Shown one piece after another: positions 9,477-18,303 of a stretch of 64,000 nt of DNA. The notes beneath the pieces were generated by a model. It was not told where the DNA came from. It did not search any database and worked only from the letters and a program-made list of their open reading frames with translations. Location of the stretch: positions 1-64,000 of the forward strand of contig JBFWSG010000007.1 of assembly GCA_050248495.1 (NCBI GenBank), given 5' to 3'. The DNA comes from DASYDU01 sp050248495 (GTDB taxonomy: Bacteria; Planctomycetota; Planctomycetia; Pirellulales; Lacipirellulaceae). Position 1 is the stretch's first letter, and each line of letters begins with the position of its first letter. A program made the position numbers and the translations under genes.

Positions 9477-9842
9477 ATGATGGCTGGTGTAATTCCCAAT
9501 GCGAGTGCCGTCGGTTTGGATGCGATGCACGCACTCTACCGCGAAGGAGGCGCCCACCGCATGATGGCTCCCCATGTGGTATATCGCGACGCATCCTGTC
9601 CTCATCCGGGTTGCCAGCAGAATCTGCAGGCGATCGACTTTCGTTTAGAAGCGTTTGGCCGCGCGATCCACGACCCCTTGGTGCGTGCCTGGTGGGACGA
9701 CGTGGGATTCGCCGGCCAGTGTCCGAGCTGCCATCGCTGGATCCACTTCACGATTCGCGGCAAGCTGGCGATCGACGCCCAGGCCGCCCAATCGCTTCCC
9801 AAGCTTCCGGCCAACTGGGCCGAAGAGGCGGTGATTCTGTGA
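9477..9842 (+). CDS. Small zinc-ribbon protein
   Basis: About 121 residues. Two cysteine pairs, CPHPGC and CPSC, are about 50 residues apart and form a probable zinc ribbon. There is no signal peptide or membrane segment. GGAGG at 9467-9471 points to the ATG at 9477 (or 9480) rather than the in-frame GTG at 9465. The stop overlaps the GTG start of the next gene (GTGA), so the two products are translationally coupled. No characterised family is recognised. A cytosolic zinc protein coupled to a secreted peptidase is unusual. Confidence 0.65.
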   Translation: MMAGVIPNASAVGLDAMHALYREGGAHRMMAPHVVYRDASCPHPGCQQNLQAIDFRLEAFGRAIHDPLVRAWWDDVGFAGQCPSCHRWIHFTIRGKLAIDAQAAQSLPKLPANWAEEAVIL

Positions 9843-11194
9843 GGCGGTGGTCGACCGCAACGATTCTCGCCCTGGCCGCATTGGCGATTGAGCCGCGGGC
9901 TATTTCCGGGAGCACGCCGTCCGCGAATAGAGTTGAGTCGGTTCCAGTCGACGAAGCGCGTGCCTCCGCCGCCGGCCTTCGTAAGCTCCAGGGCCAACAC
10001 CTCAACCTCTATACCGATGTGCCGAGCAGCCCCGAAGTCGACGGACTGCCCGCGCTCTTCGATGCTGCCGTTCCTCTCTGGGCGAAATACTTCGGCATCG
10101 ATCCGACGGCGACAAGCGATTGGCGAGTACAGGCCTTTCTGATTCGTGACCGCGATAAGTTTTCGGCACTGGGTCTGATGCCGACCGATCGAGAGTTGGT
10201 GAACGGCTACGCCGACGCGAGCGAAATCTGGGTCCTCGATCAAGCGAGCGACTACTACCGCCGGCACCTGCTGCTCCACGAAGGGACGCACGCGTTCATG
10301 GCCACGTTCCTCGGCGGCTGTGGACCAGGTTGGTACAGCGAGGGCATGGCCGAGCTGCTGGCGACCAATCGTGTTGGAGCAGGGAACAGGGGGCAGGGAG
10401 CAGGGAGCGGTGGCAACGCTGGATTAGAGCTCAACATTATGCCGCGGTCGCGCGAGGAGGTGCCCATGCTCGGGCGGATCAAGCTCGTGCGCGACGCGGT
10501 GGCCGCCGGGGACGCGCTATCGATCGATGCGATCATGGCGATCGATGGCCGCCGCCAGCAGGAACCGCAGGCGTATGCCTGGTGCTGGGCCCTGGCGAAG
10601 TTCCTGGATTCGCATCCGCGGTATCGGGCGGTGTTTCGCGCGCTCCCGGAACACGTGACTGATCCGGAGTTCAACGCCCGTGTGCGGCGCAGTTACGCAG
10701 CGGTGTGGCCCGAACTTACAGCGGAGTGGCGGGCCTACGTGCGAGCGCTCGATCATGGCTACGACTTCGAGCGCACGGCGATCAATTTTGCCGACGGCAC
10801 GCAACTCAGCGGCAAGCGCAGCGTGACTATTCGTGCCGATCGGGGTTGGCAATCGTCCGGTGTTCGGCTCGAGGCGGGGCGCGCTTACCGATTGACAGCG
10901 CGCGGTCGGTACCAAATCGCGTTTGCCGATGGTGCGGCCTGGCCCTGTGAACCGGGCGGCGTGACGATTGAATATCAGGACGGACGGCCGTTGGGGAAGT
11001 TGTTGGGGGCGATTGTGGCGGAGGATGCTGCCGCCCGGCCCGCTGAAGTGGGCCTCGCCGAACCTTTTCCGATTGGGTTGGGGTGTGAGCTGACGCCAAA
11101 AACCAGTGGCACGCTCTATCTCCGCGTCAACGATTCCGCCTCAAAGCTCGACGATAATCGCGGCGACTTGACAATCGAAGTCGAGCCTCGATGA
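9839..11194 (+). CDS. Secreted gluzincin-like metallopeptidase
   Basis: 451 residues with a signal peptide (about 1-22) if started at the GTG 9839, which overlaps the upstream stop. HEGTH, followed downstream by WYSEGMAELL, gives the HExxH...E arrangement of gluzincin zinc peptidases. The C-terminal third is beta-rich and resembles a carbohydrate-binding-like or PA-IL-like module. An array of 7-bp repeats at 10376-10410 inserts a Gly-rich stretch just after the peptidase motif. An open frame extends upstream to 9611, but it overlaps the zinc-ribbon gene and would bury the signal peptide. The substrate is unknown. Confidence 0.65.
   Translation: MRRWSTATILALAALAIEPRAISGSTPSANRVESVPVDEARASAAGLRKLQGQHLNLYTDVPSSPEVDGLPALFDAAVPLWAKYFGIDPTATSDWRVQAFLIRDRDKFSALGLMPTDRELVNGYADASEIWVLDQASDYYRRHLLLHEGTHAFMATFLGGCGPGWYSEGMAELLATNRVGAGNRGQGAGSGGNAGLELNIMPRSREEVPMLGRIKLVRDAVAAGDALSIDAIMAIDGRRQQEPQAYAWCWALAKFLDSHPRYRAVFRALPEHVTDPEFNARVRRSYAAVWPELTAEWRAYVRALDHGYDFERTAINFADGTQLSGKRSVTIRADRGWQSSGVRLEAGRAYRLTARGRYQIAFADGAAWPCEPGGVTIEYQDGRPLGKLLGAIVAEDAAARPAEVGLAEPFPIGLGCELTPKTSGTLYLRVNDSASKLDDNRGDLTIEVEPR
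10376..10410 (+). repeat. Heptamer array inside a coding sequence
   Basis: Five consecutive 7-bp units: GGAGCAG, GGAACAG, GGGGCAG, GGAGCAG, GGAGCGG. They read in frame as a Gly/Ala-rich linker (GAGNRGQGAGSGG) directly behind the peptidase active-site region. Confidence 0.75.
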
Positions 11195-11278
11195 TTGAGA
11201 GTCCACGTGGGCTGGCGCCAGGGCGGAAGCGCGGAGCAAGGTCCGCCATTCAGTGTTCTAAAAGTTGGAAGCCAAGCG

Positions 11279-12532
11279 TTGAAGAACTTCATCGAGCGAA
11301 ATGATCCGGCGGTTTGGCGGGCGATTGCCGACGAGATGGAGCGTCAGCAGGACGGCCTCGAGCTGATCGCCAGCGAGAACTACACGAGCCCTGCCGTCAT
11401 GCAGGCCACCGGCAGCGTGCTCACCAACAAGTATGCCGAGGGCTACCCCGGCAAGCGCTACTACGGCGGTTGCCAGTTCGTCGACGTCGTCGAACAACTG
11501 GCCATCGACCGGGCCAAGGAATTGTTCGGCGCCGAATTCGCCAACGTCCAGCCCCATAGCGGTTCGCAGGCCAACACGGCGATCTACCTCGCGGCGCTCG
11601 AGCCGGGTGACACCGTGTTGGGTCTGAACCTCGCTCATGGCGGCCACCTCACGCACGGCATGTCGCTCAACATCTCCGGCATGCTTTACAAGTTCGTGCC
11701 CTACGGCGTGACGCGCGACTCGAACCGCATCGACTTCGACCAGGTCGCCGCGCTCGCCAAGGAACACAAGCCGAAGCTGATCGTCGCGGGAGCGAGTGCC
11801 TATCCGCGCGAAATTCCGCACGCCAAGTTCGCGGATATCGCCAAAAGCGTTGGCGCGAAGCTGATGGTCGACATGGCACACTATGCCGGCCTTGTCGCGG
11901 CCGGGCTGCACGACAACCCAGTGCCGGTCGCCGACTTTGTGACCAGCACCACGCACAAAACACTCCGCGGCCCCCGCGCCGGCCTGTGCCTCGCCAAAGA
12001 GGAATACGGCAAGACAATCAATAGCCGCGTGTTCCCCGGCATTCAGGGCGGGCCGTTGATGCACGTGATCGCCGGCAAGGCAGTCTGCTTCGGCGAAGCG
12101 TTGCAGCCGGAGTTCAAGAAATACGCGGCGCAGATCATCGACAACGCCAAGGCGCTCGCGGAGTCGCTGCTCTCGGGCGGATTGAAATTGGTCAGCGGCG
12201 GCACGGACAATCATCTGATGCTCGCCGACGTGACGCCACTGGGGATTGGCGGAAAGCTCGCCGAAGCCGCGCTCGATCACGCCGGGATCACGGTCAACAA
12301 GAACATGATCCCGTACGACGAGCGCAAGCCGATGGACCCCTCGGGCATCCGCATCGGCACGCCGGCCCTCACCACGCGCGGCATGGGAACGAGCGAAATG
12401 CGATCGGTCGGCAAGTGGATTCTCGCCGCCCTCAAAGCGCCTGAGGACGCCAAGGTACACGAGCGGATCCGCACGGAAGTGCGGCAGCTCTGCCAACAAT
12501 TCCCCGTCCCCGCCGCCGCCCTCGAAGCGTAG
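11279..12532 (+). CDS. glyA: Serine hydroxymethyltransferase
   Basis: 417 residues, the usual family length. It interconverts serine and tetrahydrofolate with glycine and methylene-tetrahydrofolate and supplies one-carbon units. The PLP-binding lysine lies in TSTTHKTLRGPR. Other conserved blocks are ELIASENY, NKYAEGYPGKRYYGG, QPHSGSQAN, VDMAHYAGL and GIRIGTPALTTRG. The start is taken as TTG 11279 because alignment with the family begins there and GGAAG sits 8 bp upstream; the open frame itself runs to 11195. It is monocistronic, with an unrelated response regulator 61 bp downstream. Confidence 0.95.
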   Translation: MKNFIERNDPAVWRAIADEMERQQDGLELIASENYTSPAVMQATGSVLTNKYAEGYPGKRYYGGCQFVDVVEQLAIDRAKELFGAEFANVQPHSGSQANTAIYLAALEPGDTVLGLNLAHGGHLTHGMSLNISGMLYKFVPYGVTRDSNRIDFDQVAALAKEHKPKLIVAGASAYPREIPHAKFADIAKSVGAKLMVDMAHYAGLVAAGLHDNPVPVADFVTSTTHKTLRGPRAGLCLAKEEYGKTINSRVFPGIQGGPLMHVIAGKAVCFGEALQPEFKKYAAQIIDNAKALAESLLSGGLKLVSGGTDNHLMLADVTPLGIGGKLAEAALDHAGITVNKNMIPYDERKPMDPSGIRIGTPALTTRGMGTSEMRSVGKWILAALKAPEDAKVHERIRTEVRQLCQQFPVPAAALEA

Positions 12533-12593
12533 TCCGCTCCGCCACTTCTCGTATGGACTGGCCGCTTGAGCGAGCAGTCCGTATCATCACGTC

Positions 12594-13049
12594 ATGGCCG
12601 CGAATCAGACCAAGCCCGAGAAGAGCCGCATCCTCATCGCCGACGATAACCAGCCGAACGTCGAGTTGCTGGAAGCGTACCTGGCCGGACTCGACGTCGA
12701 TACCGCCGTGTCGGTCGATGGCCAGGACACGCTCGAAAAGGTCGGGTCCTTCAAGCCGCACCTAATTCTGCTCGACATCATGATGCCCAAGCTTAGTGGC
12801 TTCGAGGTTTGCAAGAAGCTCAAGAGCGACGCCGCAACCCGGGGGATCATGATCTTGATGGTGACGGCGCTCAACGAACTGGGCGATATCGAGCGGGCAG
12901 TGCAGGCCGGCACCGACGATTTTCTCTCCAAGCCGGTCAATAAGGCCGAACTCCTCAAGCGCGTCGACAACATGCTTAAGTTGCGGCATGTGACCGACGA
13001 AGTGGAACGGCTGCGGCAATACATCGACCGCATGGAAAGCCGCCGCTAA
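12594..13049 (+). CDS. Single-domain response regulator
   Basis: 151 residues: one receiver domain plus a short helical tail and no output domain. The acidic pocket is at Asp17-Asp18, the phospho-acceptor is Asp61 (LILLDIMMP), the switch Thr is 91 and the conserved Lys is 113 (SKPVN). CheY/DivK-like stand-alone receivers work by protein contact. The C-terminal helix (about 125-150) is charged and may be a dimerisation or partner-binding segment. No histidine kinase is adjacent. Confidence 0.9.
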   Translation: MAANQTKPEKSRILIADDNQPNVELLEAYLAGLDVDTAVSVDGQDTLEKVGSFKPHLILLDIMMPKLSGFEVCKKLKSDAATRGIMILMVTALNELGDIERAVQAGTDDFLSKPVNKAELLKRVDNMLKLRHVTDEVERLRQYIDRMESRR

Positions 13050-13163
13050 CCCCGCTTTTCGCGGCCCCCGGGCTGCATCGCGGGCCACACTGGCATACAC
13101 GTTTTCCCGGCCGTAGAGTATGCTTGTAGCAGGGTTTCTCTGGATTCTGCTGCAGGGTACGGC

Positions 13164-15029
13164 ATGTCGATGAGCATCCGACGATGGCGATTCTGGAACG
13201 TGGCACTTGCGGCCGCGCTCGCGGCACTGTCGCAGTCGTCGGCCGTTGCCGCGGATCAACCCGCTGTGCAGCCGAACGCGGCCGCGAAACCAGTTGAATC
13301 TCTCGACGCACGGATCGACGACCTAATTTCTCAGCTGGGCAGTCCGCAATACACGGTCCGCCGTGCAGCCGCCAACGACATCCGCAAGATCGGCCCAGAG
13401 GCGTTCGACCGCCTCCATGCGGCGACCGACCACTCCGATCCGGAGATTGCCGCCAGTGCAAGCTACTTATTGCGGCAGATTGCCGTCCGCTGGACCAAGA
13501 CCGACGACTCGGCCACCGTCAAGCGTTTGATGCGCTCCTACGGTGATCGTGAAGACACGGACCGCCAGCGAATCATTCAAATGCTCGCTGCCATGCCCAA
13601 GGGCGAGGGCGTTCCGGCGTTATGCCGCATTGCCCGCTACGACCGCACACCGCTGCTGTCGCGACTGGCGGCCTTGGCGATTATCCAGACCGACCAGGAA
13701 GAGGGCGCAAAGAACGGACGCCGCGCGATCGATCCCGCTGCCTTCGACCAGGAGTTAGGCGAAAGCACCCGCGCACCTGTCCTCTGGCTGCGTCAGTTCG
13801 CGATCCAGCTGCGCGATCCGGCCGCATCGGTCGCCGGCTGGCAACCGCTGATCGACGATGAGAACAAGCGGCTCGACGTGGAAGTGAACGAGACGTCGCC
13901 GGCGATGGTTTCGGCACTATTGTGGAACCTGGCCGAAGTGCACCGGCAGCTCGGCCAGAATCAGCAGTACGTCGAAGTCGCCGACCAGTATCTGGCGATG
14001 GGCGGGGGCGATTCGGATCGATTGCTGACGCTGCTCAAGTGGCTCGTGCGAAACGAATCCTGGGAAGCGCTCCAGGCGCTGGCAGACAAGCACGACGGCG
14101 AGATTCAAAAGTCGAAGCAAACGCTCTACATGCTGGCGATGGCTCGCATGAAGCAGGGCCAAACCGCCGCGGCGGAGGATTTTGCCCGCAACGCGGCCAA
14201 ACTCGCCTCCGCCAAGCCTATGGATAGCCTGGATGCGGGCCGGTTGCTCGAGGCCCTGGGCCAGTTCGAGTGGGCCGTCCGCGAGTATCAAGGCGGCATC
14301 GACGGCCAGCCGATCGAAGCCGCCTCGGCCATCGGCTCGCGTGTGATGCTCTCTAATTTGCTACAGGACTACGAGCGCTACGAAGAAGGAGCGGCGGCCG
14401 TCGCCCCGCTCGTCGAAGCCATAGAAAAGAATCCCGACGTCGAGCGGGCTTACGCCAGCGCTCAGGGCGACCTGGCTCAGCAGAATCATTTCGTGCCTGA
14501 AGCGAATTCCCTGACGGCCAGGATGCACTATCTGCGGGCCTGCCACTTCGAGCAGGAGCACGACTTCAAACATCAGCGCGAAGAGCTGCTCGCGGCGATC
14601 AAGGCGGATGAAACTGATGCCGACGTGCTGATCGCCATGTACCGCATCGGCGACGCCGATGATGCCTGGATGGCGGGCACCCGCGAGCGAATCACGAAGC
14701 TCGCCCGCAAGATCGAAGCCGAGATCGAAGACAATCCGAACAATCCAATTCCCTATAACCAGTGGGCCTGGTTGATCGCCAACACCGAAGGCGATTATCA
14801 GAAGGCCGTGCGGCTCTCGCGGCGCTCGCTGGAACTCGAACCGGGCACCGCCAGTTTCCTCGACACGCTCGGCCGCTGCTATTTCTCCGCCGGCGAATAC
14901 GAGAAGGCGGCTGAGAGCCAGCGCGAAGCGGTGGCGCTCATCCCGCACATGCAAGTGATGCAGCGGCAGCTCCGGCAATTCGAAAAGAAAGTCGCCGAGT
15001 TGAACAAAAAGTCGGCCGCCAACAACTAA
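13164..15029 (+). CDS. Exported HEAT/TPR repeat protein
   Basis: 621 residues. The signal peptide is about 1-29. A HEAT-like segment at about 45-120 includes SPQYTVRRAAANDIRKIG. Several tetratricopeptide repeats follow to the C-terminus, for example the block around SLELEPGTASFLDTLGRCYF and the next repeat EYEKAAESQREAVALIP. It is probably a periplasmic scaffold for protein-protein contacts. It stands alone between a response regulator and a hydrolase. No enzymatic motif is visible. Confidence 0.8.
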   Translation: MSMSIRRWRFWNVALAAALAALSQSSAVAADQPAVQPNAAAKPVESLDARIDDLISQLGSPQYTVRRAAANDIRKIGPEAFDRLHAATDHSDPEIAASASYLLRQIAVRWTKTDDSATVKRLMRSYGDREDTDRQRIIQMLAAMPKGEGVPALCRIARYDRTPLLSRLAALAIIQTDQEEGAKNGRRAIDPAAFDQELGESTRAPVLWLRQFAIQLRDPAASVAGWQPLIDDENKRLDVEVNETSPAMVSALLWNLAEVHRQLGQNQQYVEVADQYLAMGGGDSDRLLTLLKWLVRNESWEALQALADKHDGEIQKSKQTLYMLAMARMKQGQTAAAEDFARNAAKLASAKPMDSLDAGRLLEALGQFEWAVREYQGGIDGQPIEAASAIGSRVMLSNLLQDYERYEEGAAAVAPLVEAIEKNPDVERAYASAQGDLAQQNHFVPEANSLTARMHYLRACHFEQEHDFKHQREELLAAIKADETDADVLIAMYRIGDADDAWMAGTRERITKLARKIEAEIEDNPNNPIPYNQWAWLIANTEGDYQKAVRLSRRSLELEPGTASFLDTLGRCYFSAGEYEKAAESQREAVALIPHMQVMQRQLRQFEKKVAELNKKSAANN

Positions 15030-15192
15030 TCACTGGCCGAATTCTGCTCCCTTCCGTTTGGCACGCCGCTTGCGGTTTAGCTCACCGCACACGCTCGCTC
15101 GTAGTGTCCCCACGCCGCCACTTGATCTCGGCGTCGACGCAATCCATTTTCATCCGCACCGCGATATACTCTCAACCATGGAGGACCTCAAG

Positions 15193-16032
15193 ATGAAGAC
15201 CGCCAACCTGTCAAAAACCCGCATGGCCTACGTCGAAGAAGGCGATGGCATCCCCGTGCTCCTGGTCCACGGCTTCCCGCTCGACCACACGATGTGGGAC
15301 CCTCAGATCGCGGCCCTCGCACCGCACGCTCGCGTGATCGCTCCCGATCTCCGCGGATTTGGCGCTACGCCACCGGCCGCCGGCGATGCCGAGCGCGGCG
15401 TCAGCATGGAGGACCACGCCAACGACCTCAATGAGCTTCTGGACGCACTCGGCATCCGCGAGCCGATCGTGCTAGCAGGCCTGTCGATGGGCGGATATGT
15501 CGCCTGGCAATTTGTCCGCCAGCATGGCCACCGCCTGCGGGCGCTCGTGCTCTGCGACACGCGTGCCAAGGCCGACACCGAGGAAGCCCGGGCGGGCCGG
15601 CTGAAAATGGCCGAAGCGGTCGCCAAGGAGGGGGCCCGGCTGGCGGCCGACGCCATGGAGCCCAAGCTGTTTCGCAAGGCCGCGTTCGACAAGCAGCCGG
15701 AGGTGGTCGCCGCCATTCGGGCGACGATGCTGCGGCAGACTCCCGCGGCAATTGCGGCCGCTCAGCGTGGCATGGCCGTCCGGCCGGATGTGACTGAAAT
15801 GTTACCGCACATCACCGTGCCGACCCTGGTGCTGGTCGGCGTCGAGGATGCGATCGCAACACCCGCCGAAATGAAACAGATCGCCGACGCCATCCCCGGC
15901 GCAGAGTACGTCGTAATTCCAGAATCCGGACACATGACGACCGTGGAGAACCCGGCCGCAACGAACGCTGCCTTGGTGAAGTTTGTCGGGGCCGCGACGC
16001 TGCCATACGATCGCCTCGCCACGGAGCATTAA
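15193..16032 (+). CDS. Alpha/beta-hydrolase
   Basis: 279 residues with a complete alpha/beta-hydrolase fold. HGFPLDHTMW carries the oxyanion region. GLSMGG holds the nucleophilic Ser, the acid is probably Asp in VGVEDAIA and the His is in ESGHMTTVENP. It resembles the 3-oxoadipate enol-lactonase / esterase branch, but the substrate cannot be called. GGAGG 8 bp upstream selects ATG 15193 over the in-frame ATG 15178 and the longer frame from 15058. No neighbour suggests a catabolic pathway. Confidence 0.85.
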   Translation: MKTANLSKTRMAYVEEGDGIPVLLVHGFPLDHTMWDPQIAALAPHARVIAPDLRGFGATPPAAGDAERGVSMEDHANDLNELLDALGIREPIVLAGLSMGGYVAWQFVRQHGHRLRALVLCDTRAKADTEEARAGRLKMAEAVAKEGARLAADAMEPKLFRKAAFDKQPEVVAAIRATMLRQTPAAIAAAQRGMAVRPDVTEMLPHITVPTLVLVGVEDAIATPAEMKQIADAIPGAEYVVIPESGHMTTVENPAATNAALVKFVGAATLPYDRLATEH

Positions 16033-16144
16033 ATCGTGACGTTTTTGACGCCGAGCCGAGCGGGGGCCACCTCTGTGGCCGATAGGCATGGTAGAATAAA
16101 GAAAGTTAGGCAAACTCGCCTTATATCCGTGGAGTTCGTCCGGA

Positions 16145-16351
16145 ATGGCAACCGCTCAAGAAGTGTTTTCGCAAGAGGTGTCGACTCTGCCGCCATCGGA
16201 GCAATTGCGCTTGGCCAAGCTCATTTTGGAAGGGCTGATGGAATCTAGCTCTGCGGCTCTCGACTTCCGTGATCATTGGTCCGAGGAAGACGTCCGCGAC
16301 CTCGCAGCCTTCTCGCTGGAATACACCGATCGCGTCTCCGGCGAGGAGTAG
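16145..16351 (+). CDS. Putative antitoxin of a MazF-like module
   Basis: 68 residues, helical and acidic toward the C-terminus, with the pattern LPPSEQLRLAKLILEGL common to small addiction-module antitoxins. The stop lies 5 bp before the start of a PemK/MazF-type toxin, the standard operon order. No DNA-binding domain is obvious, so autoregulation is an inference only. Confidence 0.65.
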   Translation: MATAQEVFSQEVSTLPPSEQLRLAKLILEGLMESSSAALDFRDHWSEEDVRDLAAFSLEYTDRVSGEE

Positions 16352-16356
16352 TGCGG

Positions 16357-16686
16357 ATGGCCAAGACTGGCGCCGTGGTCGTCGTCGATTTTCCCGGAGT
16401 TCAAGGCATCAAGCGCCGCCCGTCGGTAGTCGTTTCTTCCGACGTGTATCATCGCAGCCGACCGGACGTAATTATCGGATTGCTGACGAGCCAGACTGAT
16501 TCGGCGACCGGTCCCACCGACTATCTTCTCAAAGACTGGCAAGCTGCCGGTCTGCAAAAGCCATCAACATTTCGAGCGTTTCTCGTCACTTTGCCGCGGA
16601 CAGCGATCACGGCGACAATCGGACAACTGTCCGATCACGATCAGCGGGAAGTGGCCGCACGCATAAATGTTGCGTTGATGACCTGA
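16357..16686 (+). CDS. MazF/PemK-type endoribonuclease toxin
   Basis: About 109 residues. The N-terminal barrel motif AVVVVDFPGVQGIKRRPSVVV matches the MazF/PemK opening, in which a conserved Gly/Lys/Arg-Pro segment contacts RNA. ATG 16357 follows a GAGGAG-like site inside the antitoxin end. A GTG at 16351 is also possible. The family cleaves mRNA at specific short sequences. The gene is intact. Confidence 0.75.
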   Translation: MAKTGAVVVVDFPGVQGIKRRPSVVVSSDVYHRSRPDVIIGLLTSQTDSATGPTDYLLKDWQAAGLQKPSTFRAFLVTLPRTAITATIGQLSDHDQREVAARINVALMT

Positions 16687-16701
16687 TGAGAATTCAGACA
16701 A

Positions 16702-17253
16702 TCAAATCTGCTTTTGTGGCAACACGAAGATCGACTGGCTCTTCACGATCGCGTAATCGTCGGGGAACGTGTGGAAGGCCTGTACCCGCAGGCTGCGATC
16801 GCGGGTTTCGAGGTTGATGTAGCTCATGGCCCCCAGGCCGAACCGGCCGCTGGCCTCGAAGCAATGCAACAACCCCTGGCGAGTGCCGGCCTGGGTGAGC
16901 TCTTTTTGATAGGCCCAAAACGCCTCTTTTTCCACTGGCTCGAGCGAGAACTGGGTCTTGTACGAAATTCCGCCGCGGCATTCCAACTCGTCGCTGGCGG
17001 ACCCTTTGAGGCGGTGCGACATCAGCCGTCGCCGCTCGGGGAGCGGATGGTTCGCCGCTGCCGCGACTTCGGTGAGAATGATCCCTTGGTACTGCCAGGT
17101 GATCACATGACCGGCCGTGGTGATCTGCACCGTGGCCCGATATCCGCCGCGTTCCACGATCCGCGCATTGTGCACCTCGAACAGCTCGGGGTGGAGCGAG
17201 CGGCCGTACAGTTGAAACACCAACTCGGCGACTTTGGGGCGAACGGATAACAC
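16702..17253 (-). CDS. Conserved hypothetical protein (DUF2617-like)
   Basis: About 183 residues if started at GTG 17253; the frame stays open to 17619, but that part is low-complexity and basic. The N-terminal block VAELVFQLYGRSLHPELFEV and the pattern of basic and aromatic residues resemble DUF2617 proteins, whose function is unknown. There is no signal peptide or membrane segment. It is divergent from the DNA glycosylase gene. The true start is uncertain because no Shine-Dalgarno site is seen. Confidence 0.6.
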   Translation of the reverse strand: MLSVRPKVAELVFQLYGRSLHPELFEVHNARIVERGGYRATVQITTAGHVITWQYQGIILTEVAAAANHPLPERRRLMSHRLKGSASDELECRGGISYKTQFSLEPVEKEAFWAYQKELTQAGTRQGLLHCFEASGRFGLGAMSYINLETRDRSLRVQAFHTFPDDYAIVKSQSIFVLPQKQI

Positions 17254-17473
17254 GGCGTTTGCTTTGAATCGAATCGTTTCCCGCGGCGAATTGCTCTCGG
17301 GTCTTGGAGTCTCGCGTATCGGTACTAAGAGGCGCCGTACCATCCTGAGAACAGCACGACGCCTCAAAAGGGCAAATCGGTTGGCATAATGCCAGCGGGT
17401 CGGCGTTGAAATCGAGCACTTCGAGGGTGACGTGAAGTCACTCGCACGCGCTCGTTTCGCGACGACAATGGCC

Positions 17474-17502
17474 ATTATACTCTCGGCGTATAAAAGCAAC
17501 AA
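17474..17502 (-). promoter_or_regulatory. Sigma70-type promoter for the DUF2617-like gene
   Basis: Read on the minus strand, TTGTTG (17502-17497) and a perfect TATAAT (17479-17474) are 17 bp apart. The leader would be about 215 nt to GTG 17253. The rest of the 373-bp divergent region (17254-17626) shows no gene. Confidence 0.6.
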
Positions 17503-17626
17503 AGGTCGTTCGCGGAAGGAAAAAATTCGAGGCGAATTCAGACTTGACTTTTGCGCAGCAGGCAGTCTCCTGCGATGGACTCGGACACAACTCAACGATT
17601 GTTCTTCCCGCGCTCGCACACTGACA

Positions 17627-18295
17627 ATGAATCACAACTTGACTGACGTCTACGAGCGATTGTTTCGCGAATTCGGTCCGCAAAAATGGTGGCCTGGTGA
17701 ATCGCCGTTTGAAGTGCTGGTCGGTGCCGTGCTGGTGCAGAACACGGCCTGGCGCAACGTCGAACGCGCGATTGAGAACCTCCGCGAGGCGGGTGTGATG
17801 ACTCCGGCCAGACTCTACGCACTCGCCGAATCCGATCTTGCGGAATTGATCCGTCCCGCCGGGTACTACCAGGTGAAAGCGCGGCGGTTGAGAAACCTAT
17901 TGCGGCTCGTTGTTGAGCGCTATGATGGTTCGCTCTCGACGATGTTTCAACGCGACTTGAGCACGCTGCGCGAGGAACTCTTGAGCGTCAGCGGCATTGG
18001 ACCCGAAACCGCGGACGCAATTCTGCTCTACGTCGGCGGTCTCGCTACGTTCGTCGTCGACACCTACACGCATCGCGTGCTCGCCCGCCACGGCTGGATC
18101 GGTTACGAGGCCGACTACCACCAGATCCAGGACCACTTCACGACCGCTTTGCCGCCAGACGCCGCGCTCTACAATGAGTATCATGCCCTGTTGGTGCGGC
18201 TCGGCAAGGATTACTGCCGCAAGACCGCGCCGAAGTGCACCGCGTGTCCGCTTTTCGATTTGCTTCCCGCGAGCGGCATCGTCGAACCATTTTGA
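17627..18295 (+). CDS. Endonuclease III-like DNA glycosylase, MagIII type
   Basis: 222 residues of the HhH-GPD superfamily. The helix-hairpin-helix reads SGIGPETADAILLY (about 121-134): the catalytic Lys of endonuclease III is replaced by Glu, as in the MagIII 3-methyladenine glycosylases of Helicobacter. The catalytic Asp is kept in VVDTYTHRV (about 145). Three of four iron-sulfur cysteines remain (about 196, 203, 206); the fourth is absent. This predicts a monofunctional alkyl-base glycosylase, not an AP lyase. ATG 17627 is chosen because the longer frame from 17432 is unlike the family. The AAA ATPase gene rarA starts 8 bp downstream, which suggests a repair operon. Confidence 0.8.
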   Translation: MNHNLTDVYERLFREFGPQKWWPGESPFEVLVGAVLVQNTAWRNVERAIENLREAGVMTPARLYALAESDLAELIRPAGYYQVKARRLRNLLRLVVERYDGSLSTMFQRDLSTLREELLSVSGIGPETADAILLYVGGLATFVVDTYTHRVLARHGWIGYEADYHQIQDHFTTALPPDAALYNEYHALLVRLGKDYCRKTAPKCTACPLFDLLPASGIVEPF

Positions 18296-18303
18296 GTCAT
18301 CGC

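Noticed and set aside
11258..12499. 413-codon minus-strand frame opposite glyA
   Set aside because: The glyA product is fully conserved. The antisense frame has no signature of a protein family.
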